Assembly (NCBI RefSeq): GCF_020740795.1
Contig: NC_067282.1
Span: 141,594,858 to 141,658,857, forward strand
Reading direction: 5' to 3'
From: Apus apus
Lineage: Eukaryota > Chordata > Aves > Apodiformes > Apodidae
DNA: 64,000 nucleotides
Numbering within the stretch: the first letter of the stretch is position 1; the number at the start of each line of letters is the position of its first letter. The notes below the pieces were generated by a model that saw only the letters and a program-made list of their open reading frames with translations, was not told where the DNA came from and made no database searches. Position numbers and translations under genes: made by a program. Below, piece by piece: positions 1-12,000 of this stretch.

Positions 1-3000
1 TGGAAGTTTGCACTGACGTGAAACCCGAGCACACAGGGTGAACTGGGCTGCGGAGCCACTTTGTAACATTTGCACACCACAGTGTGGAGCAGCAGGATGG
101 ATGTCTCCCTCTGTGCCATCAGTGCTGGGGTGCACCCAGCTAAAGCAAAAGGAGCCATTCCCAGAGCTGCCAGTGCCTCCATGGCAGGGCTTTCCTGGGC
201 ACCAGCCAGGCAGCAAGAGCCAGGCTGTGGGGACAGCTGGCAGGTTCAGCTGAGCTCTACCAGGGCTGGCAAGGGAATGTCAAGTGCTTGCCCCAGCCTG
301 TGCAGCCTCAGTCCCACAAATCCCATCCCACCGGCCCACGCTGCCTCCTCCAGTGCTCACCAGCTGCTCCTCAAGTGCCCCCCACACCCCTCAGCAAACA
401 GCCTCCCTCCCACCCACGCTGCAGGGTTTGAGATGGGGGCTCAGAGGTGCTACTGGATAGCAACTAATAGTCGGGAGATGGTCTGGTGTGTCTGGAGAGT
501 GGCCCCTGTGAGGGGGTGAGGGTAAGGCATGAACTCACAGCCCCTCATCATCTGAGCTGGGGTTGATCTGGGGGTGCCCCAGTGCTGCAGCACAGCTCCC
601 CAGAGCACAGGGGCCATGGGGGGAGACATCTCATGCTCCCTCCCTGGGCTGAACTGCCAGTTCCTGCCATACACAGCATTTCCATGCTTGCACTCGCTTG
701 ATAGGGATGTCCTAGGCATCCCCCCTTGCCCATTAATGCACAGGGGGATGGAGGAGACCCCAGGGTCCCTGAGAAGCTCCAGCAGCACCATTTGGGCAGT
801 GCTGAGTAACCCTCTGCAGAGGACCCCCTGATCCCTAGTGGGGATTTGATTTACAGACCAGCTGCTGGAGCTGGGATGGCCTGGCTGGGCTTGGCACAGC
901 TGCCCTTGAAACCCCAGCGGGTGCACATGGCCAGTGCGGCTCCCAGGGGGCCTGTGCCAGTGCTCCCCAGGAGAGGCAACACTCACATGCTGTGGCATGG
1001 TTTTGCCACAGAAGCTCCTGCTTCAGTTAATGAGATTTGTCTTAGCCATTTACTGGGACGCAAATGCAGACCTTTTCTTCCCACGGTGCTGCTGATCCAT
1101 GGTGGGTTGAGCTGTTCCCAGGTATGGCTTAATTTTTTATTTTTTTTTCCAGCAAAGCACACCTACTTGTTTCTTGTCTCTGACATGGGATTAAGCAAAT
1201 TCCACCTCCTGCTCTGCTCTCTTGGCCCTACAGCATGAGAAAAAAACCCAGGAAGAGTAGCTGCTCCAGTTCCCAATTTCTTCAACCATATACTGGGCAC
1301 AGCAAACAAAAATAGGTCAGCAGGAGCAGAGATCTGAGGCCAGCGAATCCAAGCAGCAGCAAAGCAGCTGTGAGAGGGGCCATCTCTCACTTCCAGCTGA
1401 GCAGCATCCTGCTGCCCTCTTGATAACAGCACTATAAATCACAGCAAGACACCATCCATCCCCGTAAACAAACCGTAGGCATTGGGTGAAAAGTCACAAG
1501 CAGTGCTCAGCAATAAGGGGTGTCCCTCAGACCCACCTGGCCTCATCTGCTTGCCACACAAATCAGGGACTTCACAATCCCTAAACCTGCAGCCAATTTC
1601 CTCCCAGGCAAGTGGAAAGGGAGCTGGGAAGGGACCTGAAATCCCTCCATTACACTCCTTATAGCCTTCAGAAACACTCCACTGCAGGCTGAGGTAACGT
1701 TGCCCTCCCCCCCAGTGCTGTGGTGGGCACTGAGGGCATCTGAGCCACAGGCAGGGACACATGTCACACAGCATCACGTACATGTGTGCCCTCCCTTGAC
1801 TCATGTCTTAGGACAGAGCAGACAGATGACTACACCTTCAAGTAGGATCAGACAGGGATGACTTCATCCTACAATATTGTAGGAAAATCAGCCCTAGATC
1901 TACAGCAGCTGTTTACAACTGGGAGTGGGTACAAAAGCAGCAGCTTTTCAGCAGGCTGGTCTGAACTGGCTTATGCTTAGTGAGAGGCTGGGGACAGCAG
2001 TGGTTGCACCCAGGAGCCACATGCTCCAAGTGGGTTAAAGCCAGGGGGGTGGGGGGTGCCCTCCTCTGCCAGAGCAAAGGACCGGTACCGACAGTCTTAG
2101 TCTTGCTTGGTTTTACACACAACTGTCAGACTAGAGCTCCTCAGGATGCTTTTTCTGCTGACAAAGCCCACTAGTCCCTTCTGCACAGAAACCCTGTGCT
2201 CTCACAGGCCTCTGTTTGCAGGGGAGGAGGGGGCTGAGGGTAGCCAAACATGGCATTTACTTTTTTACAAAACAAATGTTCAAAAGGAAAGGGGGAAGAA
2301 GCATCAAACTCCCACTTGCTGTGAATGCCTTCATCACCAGCTGGGCGCTCACTGGAAGGGGTTGCTGCTCCTGTCCCCACTGGATGCTGGGGAGCTCCTC
2401 CATCCACCCCTCAGCGCAGGCTGCTCCTCTAGCCTCTGCCCTGCCCCAGCTGCAGGGCCCCTCACACCACCTCTGCCTGCACTTGAAAGGATCCTTTACA
2501 CCCCGTCACTCAGCCAGCCAACGCCGCTGTCATTGCCTCCCATGACATCAGCCACAGCAACGCAGCGTCATCAAAGCATGACACAAGCTGTACCAGCCCC
2601 ACCTGAACGCTACCAAGTGTGGTTCTTCAGTAAATACCTTGTGGGCCAGGCAGGAAATTTATCCAGCTCCTCCTGCTTTGCTTCCTGCTGCTGCCCCATG
2701 ATTTGGAAGCCCCAGCAGCCCACCTTTCCCCAAGCCAGACCACCAACGGTGGGAGAGGGCTGTGCACGGAGCCCCATCCTCGCACTCCCACTACGGCTCC
2801 ACTAGGGCTGTGCCCTTCTCCTCACTGGCATTATGCATTGCACAGGGATGCACACATGGGCTTCTTGAGCCCTTCCTAAGAGAAGGCTGCCAGCCTTCCT
2901 GGAGGCCACCATCACACCAGGGGCTGGCCTCACACAGCTAGCAGGGAAGGAGCCAGGGAGCTGCTGGGGAAGTCCTCCATGTCAGCGAGAGCAAGTACAC

Positions 3001-6000
3001 AGATGCTGTAGGTGACACACTAGCCAAAAGCTGCACTTCCTTGCCTAAATTTCAGCCAGCAGCGGCTTCCTTCAGCTGCCTTCCCACCCCCTGGCAGCAG
3101 GGCCTGGAGCCTGCTGTCACCCACCTCCTGACCAGCTCTGAGGGACACAGCATCACTTTCAACACTGGCAGGAGGCTCCCTGGCAAAGGCAGCAAACCCA
3201 GCTGCCCACAGTGGGACAGGGGAGCTGGGCCAGAGCCAGGGCAGAGCCCGTGGGCTGACCACTGAGGCCAGCAGCAGGCAGGGAGGTGGTGACAGCAGCT
3301 GCTCCATCCCTCCCAGGAGGGATGGCTTCCCAGTTCTCCCCTTCCCAGCAGCAGCTGCTGCCCCATGGCCGTGGCTGCTTCTGTTGCAAATCCAGGGTGG
3401 GGGTTGGAGCTGCCCCGGCTGTGTCAGCTGCAGAGAACAACTGCGTTGGTTCAGGGGAGCTGGGCTCTGGGCCAGCACTTCAGCAAACCCCAAACCATGC
3501 ACACAGGTTCGGCACAGCTGGAGACGAAAACAGATTGCTACTGGAGCTGGTTTGGGCATCATTGGCCTCCATTAGGGCAATGCATCGCTGCTCTGGGAAC
3601 CCAGCCAGGCCCATGATTTTCTCATCTCATTTACTAGACTAGTTCAGTTTTTATGCCAGCTGTGAAGAGCCTCTGTGCCCAGTTATACCAGAGATGAAGC
3701 TGCTAAAAAGCAAGATCAGCGTGAATCTCCAGTGCAAACAGCTCTGAGCTCAGAAACAGTAACAGCTTTGTAGTGCAAACATTAATTCCACTAGAGAAGG
3801 GAGGGGCAAAGGTGAAGCTCCTGGAGAACACCAGACTTAGCCCGAGCAGGGAAACCAGCCCCTTGTGCACATGCAGGAGTGCCAGGCTCACATCCTGCCA
3901 TCCATCCCCAAGGAACTTACCTTCCCAAGGGTGAACAAGGGACCACATACACTGTGGTCCTCTTGCAGTGGCTTGGACTGGAGCACTGCCCATGTGATGC
4001 TGGGCAGAGGATTCCTCATGTGCTTCTCATGCATTGCTCACCGTTCAAGTACTTGAAGATGATCCAATATGACTCACCTCTACATTGCTGTGAGCTCAAG
4101 GCTGGTACTCCTTCACAAACAGAAATATGGACCTAGGAATTAACACGTCTTCTTCAGGGAGCTGAACGTTTTAGGGAACTTTATTTAAAGTATTTCTGGG
4201 AAACAGCCTGCAGAATGTCAGCTGGGACATTCCAGACAAATAAAGAAGCACTGACCAGCAGGAGAGCTGGGTTCAAACAAACCGCTTGATGCCACACAGC
4301 AGGTGGGGGCGGGGGGGGAAAGCAGGGGAAAAAAGAAGTCAGTCTTGCAGGAAAGTCTCTAATGGGTTCTACTAAAACAAACTCAGCTCCTCCACACTAA
4401 TTATATGCTTCATTTATTTCCAGTTCCTTAAAAAAAGCTAGGCAATGGCCCTAGATATTCACCTTGATTGCAGCACTTTAATCCATACTGAGGGCAAGTT
4501 CACCCTTCACAATGAATGAAGCAAGTGGCTCTTGGGACAGAGCAAAGCACGGCCACAGCTGCATGCAGAAGAGGTAGGACATACAACTTCAGCCTGCCCA
4601 GGCAAATTTTAAGTATCATTCTGCTTTCTGAAAGCAAAATAAACCTAATTCATAGTCAAACGTGGCAACTTCTTTTCATGTCATTTGCATGCAATCCAAT
4701 GCTGATAATCAACACTCTCCCTGTCTGCTTTGCATATAAAAAATAAATAAATCCACCTTGAGACCTCATGCTGTCACAGGTAATTTACTGGAGCTTGCTC
4801 TCCCATAGGTTACTGCAAAACATGTATCTTGAGTTGAGGAACTGATAAACAGCAAAGCTGTGGATGCCAAGACTCAGTGTGAACCAACACAAGAGGAGGA
4901 TTAGGCCTGTCTTGCTGGGGAGTTCAACAGATGTTTGCTGACAGCCGAGGAACAGTGATGCAGACCTCACTCCAGGCACAGGGTTGTTCTGCTCAGCACC
5001 AGCCCTGCTCCCTCCCCAGCCAAACCCAATTCCTTCCCATCCCTAAGCCTGCGTATCAGGAGGAGATGGTCAGTTCATTACTCAATTACAGGCTGGGAGG
5101 CCAGGAATTTGATCCAGGCTTCCTGAAGGTTCCTTCCCAATCTCAGCTCACCTAAAAATTTGCACACAACAACCAAGCTCTCCAGCACCCATCCTCTTTT
5201 CCCCCCACCTCTTGTTCATCACAGCCTTGGTTGCTCCTGCCCATTTTTCTCCTTATAAGCTCTCAAGCCCCAGTGCTTCACCTTTGGCTTTCCACTACTG
5301 TCCATAAATCAGTTTCTGCTCCTTCCACAATGCTTCACCCAGGCCAGTTTGCTCCTTTTCCCTTGCTTGTCTGTTACCTCAGGCACACAACCTGCTGTGG
5401 TTAAGAGACAACAAGGATGGAGCCGGTACACACACAGTCTGCTCCAAAGCCTGCAAGACCAGGAACTGGAAAACTGAGTCACTGAAAATTAGTGTCTCTA
5501 AACATGCAAACGTAGATAACCTTTGAAATTATAGCCAGCCTACATTCAGACAGAGGCTTGGGAGATGGACAGGTCTGACAAGCGCTAACCAGCCCGAAGA
5601 CCATCCTGCCTGCCCTCATTCTACAGATAAGGTTCAGCTAAGCTTTCCAAAACAAAATGACCTAGCAGTAACACCAATCCCACCTTGTTCTCAAGTTACT
5701 TTTAAAACATGGCAGATGTCAAAAATAAGCAGTCATGGGAGAGGACAAAGGTTGTCCCATGCTCTTTATTCTCTGCAAGTTCAGAATAATCATGTGCCCA
5801 GGGAATTCTTATGATGATCAACTTCATGAAGTGGTGGCACCAGGCACACCTAACACCACCTCCTTCCCCCAGACCACTATCTGTCCCATACTACAACTGG
5901 CAATACCAGTGGGCATCCAATAAAAGCCCAGACTCTGGAAAAACAAATTTCCCTTGAGATTAGCACTGAGTCAGCACAGTCCATGGACACTTGTGCCTGC

Positions 6001-6319
6001 TGTGCTGTTTATATATGTTAAACAGTACTGAAACCTTACAGCAAAACCAGGCACCAACTTGATGTGAATTACAGACAGAATTATTTGCAGAACTAATGCT
6101 TCAGTCACACAAACTCCCACCACCCACTGGCTTTTGCTCGAGGAGGCACAGAGCGAGCATCAGTTGAACTGTATGTAAGCAGGCCTCTAGGCACCAGTTT
6201 AGTTGCTGCATCAGCAGAAGCCTTTTATCTAGGAAGTGTTTGCCTGTGAGCGTTGGGAAGGAACAAAGGGAGAGCAACTCCCTCAAGCTTCACACAGAGC
6301 ATGGAAAGACCCAAATTAG
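1..6319. other. Intergenic region downstream of ADIPOR2, no gene supported
   Basis: The first 4 kb is relatively GC-rich and rich in CAG/CTG-type words, which opens several chance reading frames on both strands. None has a recognisable domain, a convincing splice pattern or a family match. Possible AATAAA signals on the plus strand occur near 4,240, 4,740 and 5,915. In human the gene after ADIPOR2 is CACNA2D4, transcribed toward it, so here its 3' end would be expected on the plus strand at or left of this stretch. I could not recognise any of its exons. A weak MIR-like patch may lie near 5,609-5,690. Confidence 0.5.
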
Positions 6320-6339
6320 ACAATATTCAATTTGGTTCT

Positions 6340-6345
6340 TTTATT
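6340..6345 (-). terminator. ADIPOR2: Candidate distal polyadenylation signal of ADIPOR2
   Basis: AATAAA on the minus strand, followed some 40 bases later by CTCTGTGTG, a GT-rich element. It would give a 2.6 kb 3' UTR. The competing signals at 6,654-6,659 and about 5,764-5,769 cannot be excluded. Confidence 0.4.
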
Positions 6346-7307
6346 AGCAGAAGTTAAGAATACAGCAAGTAATAAGATCCCATCTTATATGGAACCATCA
6401 CCAGAGACCCCGACCATCAAAACCCCAGAATGTGCTTCATTGCTTTCAACAGTAAGCAATTTTTAAAAAGAAATATACTGAACAAGGCCACTATTTAATG
6501 GGGAAGGAAAGAAGCTGTAGGTCCTAACTATTCTATGGCAATAACCTGCACACAGAGCAAGCAAGCCTCTGACTGCTGAGAGTAAGGCATTCAGGTGCCA
6601 ACCTGGGAAGAGTTCTCAGCAAGAGCTACAGAAAAGTGCACAGCTAAGTTGTTTTTATTGGAACACAAACTTCTTGAAAGGAGAGACTGACTGGGTTAAG
6701 AATAGCAGGTGGAGTACTGTGTTTCTGTAATAGTTCTGTGCTGTGTAGGACCAGGTTACAATCACCCTTCAAGGAGTGAGCATGGGATGATCCAGGATGG
6801 AGACTGCCACTCCTGCTGGTGCTGTTACAGAGGTATCCAAAGCACCTTACAGACAACTCTAATTCTGATATGTACCACGCTTTTCTCAGACACCAGTATA
6901 CTTCTTGCCAGGCAATTCTGCATCTTTGCCTGGGATGCCAGTGCTATTAGCCCTTACATCCAAGTTAATACTGCTCTTTACTTCATTTTAGAACCACACA
7001 GACCTGCGATAACCTCTTCTGGCCCTACAGGCATCCGATGTAGTGATCCTACTGAGAACATGTCCCTCTAAGCTCACAGACTCTGCCGCAGCAGCTCTTT
7101 TGGCAGCTGACCTTGCTCTCAGAGGCTTTACAAAGATTCCATTTGAGGGGTGAAGCCTTAATATCCTGTCAACTTTTGGAAGGCATTCTGCTTCTACTTG
7201 ACTCCATTAGGCAAAATAACTCCCTCAAACATACTCCATGATATCCAGAGCATGGCAGATCTTTGCAATCCACATTTTTCTCTTGAAGGATGAACTTGCA
7301 GGAGTCT

Positions 7308-7362
7308 TGAAAAAAGAAAAAAAAAGAAAATAAAAAAAAGGAAAAACCACCACAACAAAAAC
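7308..7362. repeat. A-rich tract in ADIPOR2 3' UTR (U-rich in the mRNA)
   Basis: Poly-A with scattered G, T and C on the plus strand. The transcript would carry a long U/C-rich stretch here. Confidence 0.8.
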
Positions 7363-8508
7363 CCACCCTTTACCTTCCTTCCTCGTGAAATATAGCATTT
7401 TATGAGCTGTTTAACTCATCTGTGAGAGGTAATTGCTCTGAATTTCCAACTAAACACTCCAAGCAATACCTGTGCCATAATAAACAAAACATTCAAGTTT
7501 CATTTTACAACTCCAAAGATTCTCCTTCAGTCTGGCTTCTGACTGGGCTCCAAAGATCAAGCTACATCAATTACACAAGAGAAGGTTATATGCCTCCCCT
7601 TATACAGGAGGTGTGTCTGCTCCACAGCAATCCAACTGAACTCTCAGGTTTAAAAAATACCAGCAGTCCCATTGCTAAAGCACAGATGGGAAGCAGACTT
7701 AAGGAAAAAGAAAAAAAAAAAAAGGAACTGCATTGGGCCGATTGTGGATTTTTCCTCTTAAAAAGAAAACCCTGCAACCTCCCTTGGCATGCTGAGCCTG
7801 ACACGAGAAGGTAATGTGCTCGAGGCCTGCAGTAGCTGTTAAGTCCAAGTCCTGGAGCATACAGCTTCCTCTTTCCAGTCCCTCTTAACCCCATCTCTGT
7901 TTCCTCTCACATGCTCTACTATCTCTTGACAAGTGCACTACCATCATCTGTTCAGACAAAACAGGGCAGGCCCACAAATGGCAACCATCTACTCAACGGG
8001 TGGCCTTTGGGAACAGGCAGGCACTGCTGGAGTCGGACTGTTTGCCATTCCATGTGCAGTTTTCCCATCACGCTCCAATTCATATGATGAGAACCAAACC
8101 AACTAACTGTAAGATCCACTATCCAAAACCATACAGGCCACGCAAGCTTGGAAGGCAGCTGTCCCACATACACTTAGGCAGGGTGCAGATGTATCTTTCA
8201 AGTTACTTGAGTAAATAAACCTGCTAACACTGTGACCTGGATGACAACATGATTAATCCAGCCTTCACAACCCTTGTGTACACCTACTGAAGCTACTCCA
8301 AGTGCTGGCCAGGACCCCACATTGCCCAGGGCATGCTGGCCACCAGGAAGATCTGCAGGACCAACAAGCTTCACTCCTGGGAATTTTACCTGGTCCTCCT
8401 GCAATTGTATATTTTGTGCAAAATTGAAACAGTGTGTGGTACTTGCATGTTGCATTCTTTACAAAAACCCTTTTCCCCCCACCCATTGTTTAAAACATTT
8501 ATATAAAT

Positions 8509-8514
8509 TTTATT
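8509..8514 (-). terminator. ADIPOR2: Proximal polyadenylation signal of ADIPOR2
   Basis: AATAAA on the minus strand, about 450 bases after the stop codon, with a G/GT-rich element at a suitable distance downstream. Its use is inferred. Confidence 0.4.
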
Positions 8515-8959
8515 TAAACAGAAAGTTAGAAATCTTATTTACAATTATTTTTTCTCCCAAAAGAGCATCTAAAATCAACTCCCAAACCCTCCAAGAGGAT
8601 ATAAATTTAACCTCTTTTTTTTTTTTTCTTTTTTAAAAAAAAGGAAACTGCTAAGCTATCCCTCCCCAGTTCTACAAATAAATATGGCATTGAACAGAAG
8701 CCGATTTGGAAAGGGTCCTCTGTAGCTCAATCTGTAGATCCCAAGAATAAATTAGGGTTTCAGAATTTCCTGGTCTTCAAATTGATTCATTCCATTGCTT
8801 GAGGTATAGAATTTATCTTGGTTAGTCAGAATCCCCGTGAAGCTCCATGCTCTATCAGCTGAAACTTGGATTCTTCTTAGGTATTCGTTTTGCTAGCCTG
8901 TATGCTCCAGCCGCGCTCGCGGCCCTGTTTTGGTTACGGTCTTGGGCTGAAGGCTGGTT

Positions 8960-9091
8960 TTACTGCATCCCATCTTCCTCTGTGCAGCCTCCTCCCACCA
9001 TGAAGCGGAACTCCTGGAGGTTGGAAACCCCGTGGAAGTGCACGAAAGCACCAGCCACTACAAAGACGTGAAACAGCTGATGGGAGTGAAA
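8960..9091 (-). CDS. ADIPOR2: ADIPOR2 exon 8, terminal coding part (residues 344-386)
   Basis: After acceptor TTCCTACAG, 43 codons and TAA (8,960-8,962) encode [20 protein letters not shown] and then [15 protein letters not shown]. His347 and His351 in HSHQLFH are the last two zinc ligands. The extracellular tail ends CTEEDGMQ, a short divergence from human CSEEDAL. The exon continues into the 3' UTR. Confidence 0.95.
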   Translation of the reverse strand, partial: FHSHQLFHVFVVAGAFVHFHGVSNLQEFRFMVGGGCTEEDGMQ

Positions 9092-12000
9092 CTGTAGGAA
9101 AGAAAACACTGCTGTTCAGCCAGGGTACTTTGGGTTCTGGTGATGCCCTGTCTCCAAAAAAGCCACAGCTGAAGTTCACAGTAACACATAGCAGCACTAC
9201 AAGCTGTGAAGTTCTCTATGTTGTGTATTAAAAGCCCATCCCTCCCCTATCATAAGCAAAATAATCAAATTCTCCACACACACACCCTCCCCTTTAGCCA
9301 TCTTAACCAGCTGGTCAATGAACAAATAGGCTAGATAAATGTCACAGTGCATCTTTGTGAAGGGACAAGGGTAATTCACAGCTTTGGGCAAAAGGCTCAA
9401 GCAGGACACTTATTAAATTAGTTCCTCCAAAACACACACCAATGTTTTATTAATAAAAAGGGCTGTGTCATTCAGCTAACAGGTATAAACTTTGCTCTGG
9501 TCACAGGCAAAAATTTTACCAGGCAGATTTTCAGAACGTTGTGATTTTATCCACAGAGAAACAGAACAACAAAAAAATAAAATAAACTATTCTATTCTAT
9601 TAAAACATGGAAACAACCAGATGTTCCAAATGACTGCCCAGGATGCTACTGATTATAGCACAGCTGAATGAAAACCATGAGGGAGCTCCATGACAAAGCA
9701 TGCTCTTGTTTGAGGGAAGTCATACCAACATGGACAATGCTCTTGAAAAACTTGTACAAACGTGCATTTGCAGGCTCCACAGGAAGCTTGGAAAAAGAGT
9801 TGGTGGTACACCAGTGCTCTTGGAGCCTAGCTCATTATTGTAACAAGGCTTTGGCCACTTCAACAAACTTAAATTATTGCTGTGCAAAAGACACTCAAAC
9901 AACCCAGGTTTCATTCTCACTTCTCTTCAGGGGCCTTAAACTATCCTAGTGGAAGTACAGTGGCCTTCCAAAGGTCTACCTCCCTCTCATTTCTACTCTT
10001 GCTCCAGCCAATTTCTTTCTTTGCATCCAGTCTTCATGATCCTTTCCCTCATACCAAGTTTCCCCCACCCACCCACTTGCTCACTCCACTCTGCCTTCTT
10101 CTAGGCCAGAGATCCCTCCAAAGTCTACTATTTCTATGCAGCATTTTCACTAGCTGCACAAGATGAGGAGCCAGACATGGTGAAAATTCCAGAGAACACA
10201 CTGAATATCAGAGGAATCACCATGCACTATTCTTCACATAAGCAAGGTACAACGTGTGTTTGCAGGATGCTCCACACACAAAAAAAGGTTCACAAAGTCA
10301 CTTACCCATCTAGTATATGTGCTGGGGTGAACTTGCACACCAGCAGTTACCTCATACCTCTCAGCAAGAGAGGCACCAGATACGTCAGGCTCAGAGAGCC
10401 CACAGCTGTTAAGCCCCTTAAGGACTTATGCTTTTGGTGCAGCAATTTGATACTTGTAATAAGAAAACATGGACACAACATCCTCCAGCCTCAAGGGGAA
10501 CCAGCTTTCCCTTTGGTCTCCTCATCCAGTCATTGTGTAGACTCACCCAGATGTCGCACTTGCCAGGGAAGAATCTCTCCGGGATGCGGGCAGCATATAG
10601 TGCAGCACCAGTGATGTACAGGCATGCCATGAGTGCCAGCCAGCCTATCTGTCCCATTGTGGCTGCTTTCAGGAGCCCCTCAGAGATGACAAAGTGCAGC
10701 GTGGGAATAACCCCACTAAGACCCAGACCTAGAAATACTCCTGGGAGGTAAAAAAAATGTGGGAGAGTCAGATTTGAATGCAGTGGCGGTAAAGGGAGAC
10801 AATGAAAATACAAAGGCTAGGGAGGAAAAACTCAGTATTTGCCAGAGCAGCAAAACAGTGACAACTCTTGATGTTGGAGGTCCCTAAAGAGCTTTATTGC
10901 AGAGGAATTTCAAGAAGGGACAGAATTCCTTCATATACCAGAAACTACTTAGTTTTATGTTCCAGCAGATACTGAAATATTTAATTTAATGAGTGTGTCA
11001 GCCGGCTTTCATGTTCATTGAGCCAGTTACATATCTTGGACTGTAGAGGGCACTGACACTACACCAACTAAATCTTGCTTGACCATAATCTCTCAAGAGC
11101 AAGACAAGGAGACACAAAGAGGATTTCTCATACACTGTACAAGTAGTTCTAGGAAACAGAAAAGTAGCATCTGAGGCTCATCTGATCTGCCATATATGAG
11201 AACATGGTTGATTAATTTAGATTTTAGCAGCAAGTTTAAAAATATTAAGAAAACGTGCATGGGGGGAATAACCATGTCGCATCCAGATTTTAAGGTTGGA
11301 AGGCTGAACTCTCCGAAGGTACACCCATAGCTTGTCCAGGAAATGTAGATTCACTGTAGACAGCATGGGAAGGTTAAGTTGTAAGAAACATCACTATTTG
11401 ACCCAGCTGTGTTCAGATTCCAGAGCTGCACCCTAAAGCCTTGTCTTCTTCCTACCTCAGAACATGAAACCAAATCTGGTTTTGTTCTTTTGATCTTGTA
11501 AAGAGAAATACTAAGGTATTTGCCTTAAATATGTTTTATCTAGGCAAATTATTCCAATTAATTCAATCATTAATTCACTGATTTGCTACTGTCTAAGCCT
11601 AGTGTTACAAAACCAAGACAAAGAGTAGAAGGAATATACACGTACACACACACCAAGCAGTCAGTCATTCTGTTGCAATAGCAAAGTTGCTGGATATGGC
11701 TAGAAATACTTTGCACTGCCTTTCCTGCTGCGTGTGTTACTGCCCATTTCAGGACTGCACTTCCAAGCCTGGCACCCACCCTTATCTCTGCATTCAGGTG
11801 GCTACAATAAATGCTGAAAGAAAACCCATCAAGTTCCCAAGCAAATAATATTAGCTGAGTACAAAATGAAGCTCTTTTAAGTCTTCCCAAGGTGGTTTTT
11901 CCAAGTGGTGAGTAGGAAGGAGGAAAGGCAGTCGAGAGGCAAAACAACTAACTTCAGGTCTTACCTGCCCTTACAGCCCGGTATTCAGGGGTTGCAAACA

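Larger units (their letters stand above)
6320..8959 (-). other. ADIPOR2: ADIPOR2 3' untranslated region (3' end inferred)
   Basis: On the minus strand, AATAAA occurs at 8,509-8,514, 6,654-6,659 and 6,340-6,345. The proximal site is followed about 30 bases downstream by a G-rich stretch (GGGTGGGGGG, complement of about 8,474-8,486), a good downstream element. The distal site gives a UTR of about 2.6 kb, similar to what I recall for human ADIPOR2. Another AATAAA at about 5,764-5,769 would extend it. A T-run next to an A-run lies at 8,615-8,642, and A-rich tracts lie at 7,308-7,362 and 7,702-7,725 on the plus strand. Which end is used cannot be decided from sequence alone. Confidence 0.55.

Noticed and set aside
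450-998. 182-residue minus-strand frame
   Set aside because: Overlaps other chance frames, has no domain, and the residue mix follows base composition.
1119-1238. GTATGG donor and strong polypyrimidine acceptor (about 1,138-1,152) suggesting an exon ending at 1,238
   Set aside because: The implied intron would be about 30 bases, too short for a vertebrate, and the 28-residue frame matches nothing I know.
2107-2805. 232-residue plus-strand frame
   Set aside because: Low-complexity Leu/Pro/Ser content, no family signature, and no splice or promoter context. GC-rich chance frame.
5609-5690. Weak MIR resemblance (CATTCTACAGATAAGG)
   Set aside because: Only one short segment fits, and the downstream core order is not followed convincingly.
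10177-10614. 145-residue plus-strand frame
   Set aside because: Partly antisense to ADIPOR2 exon 7. No conserved content of its own.
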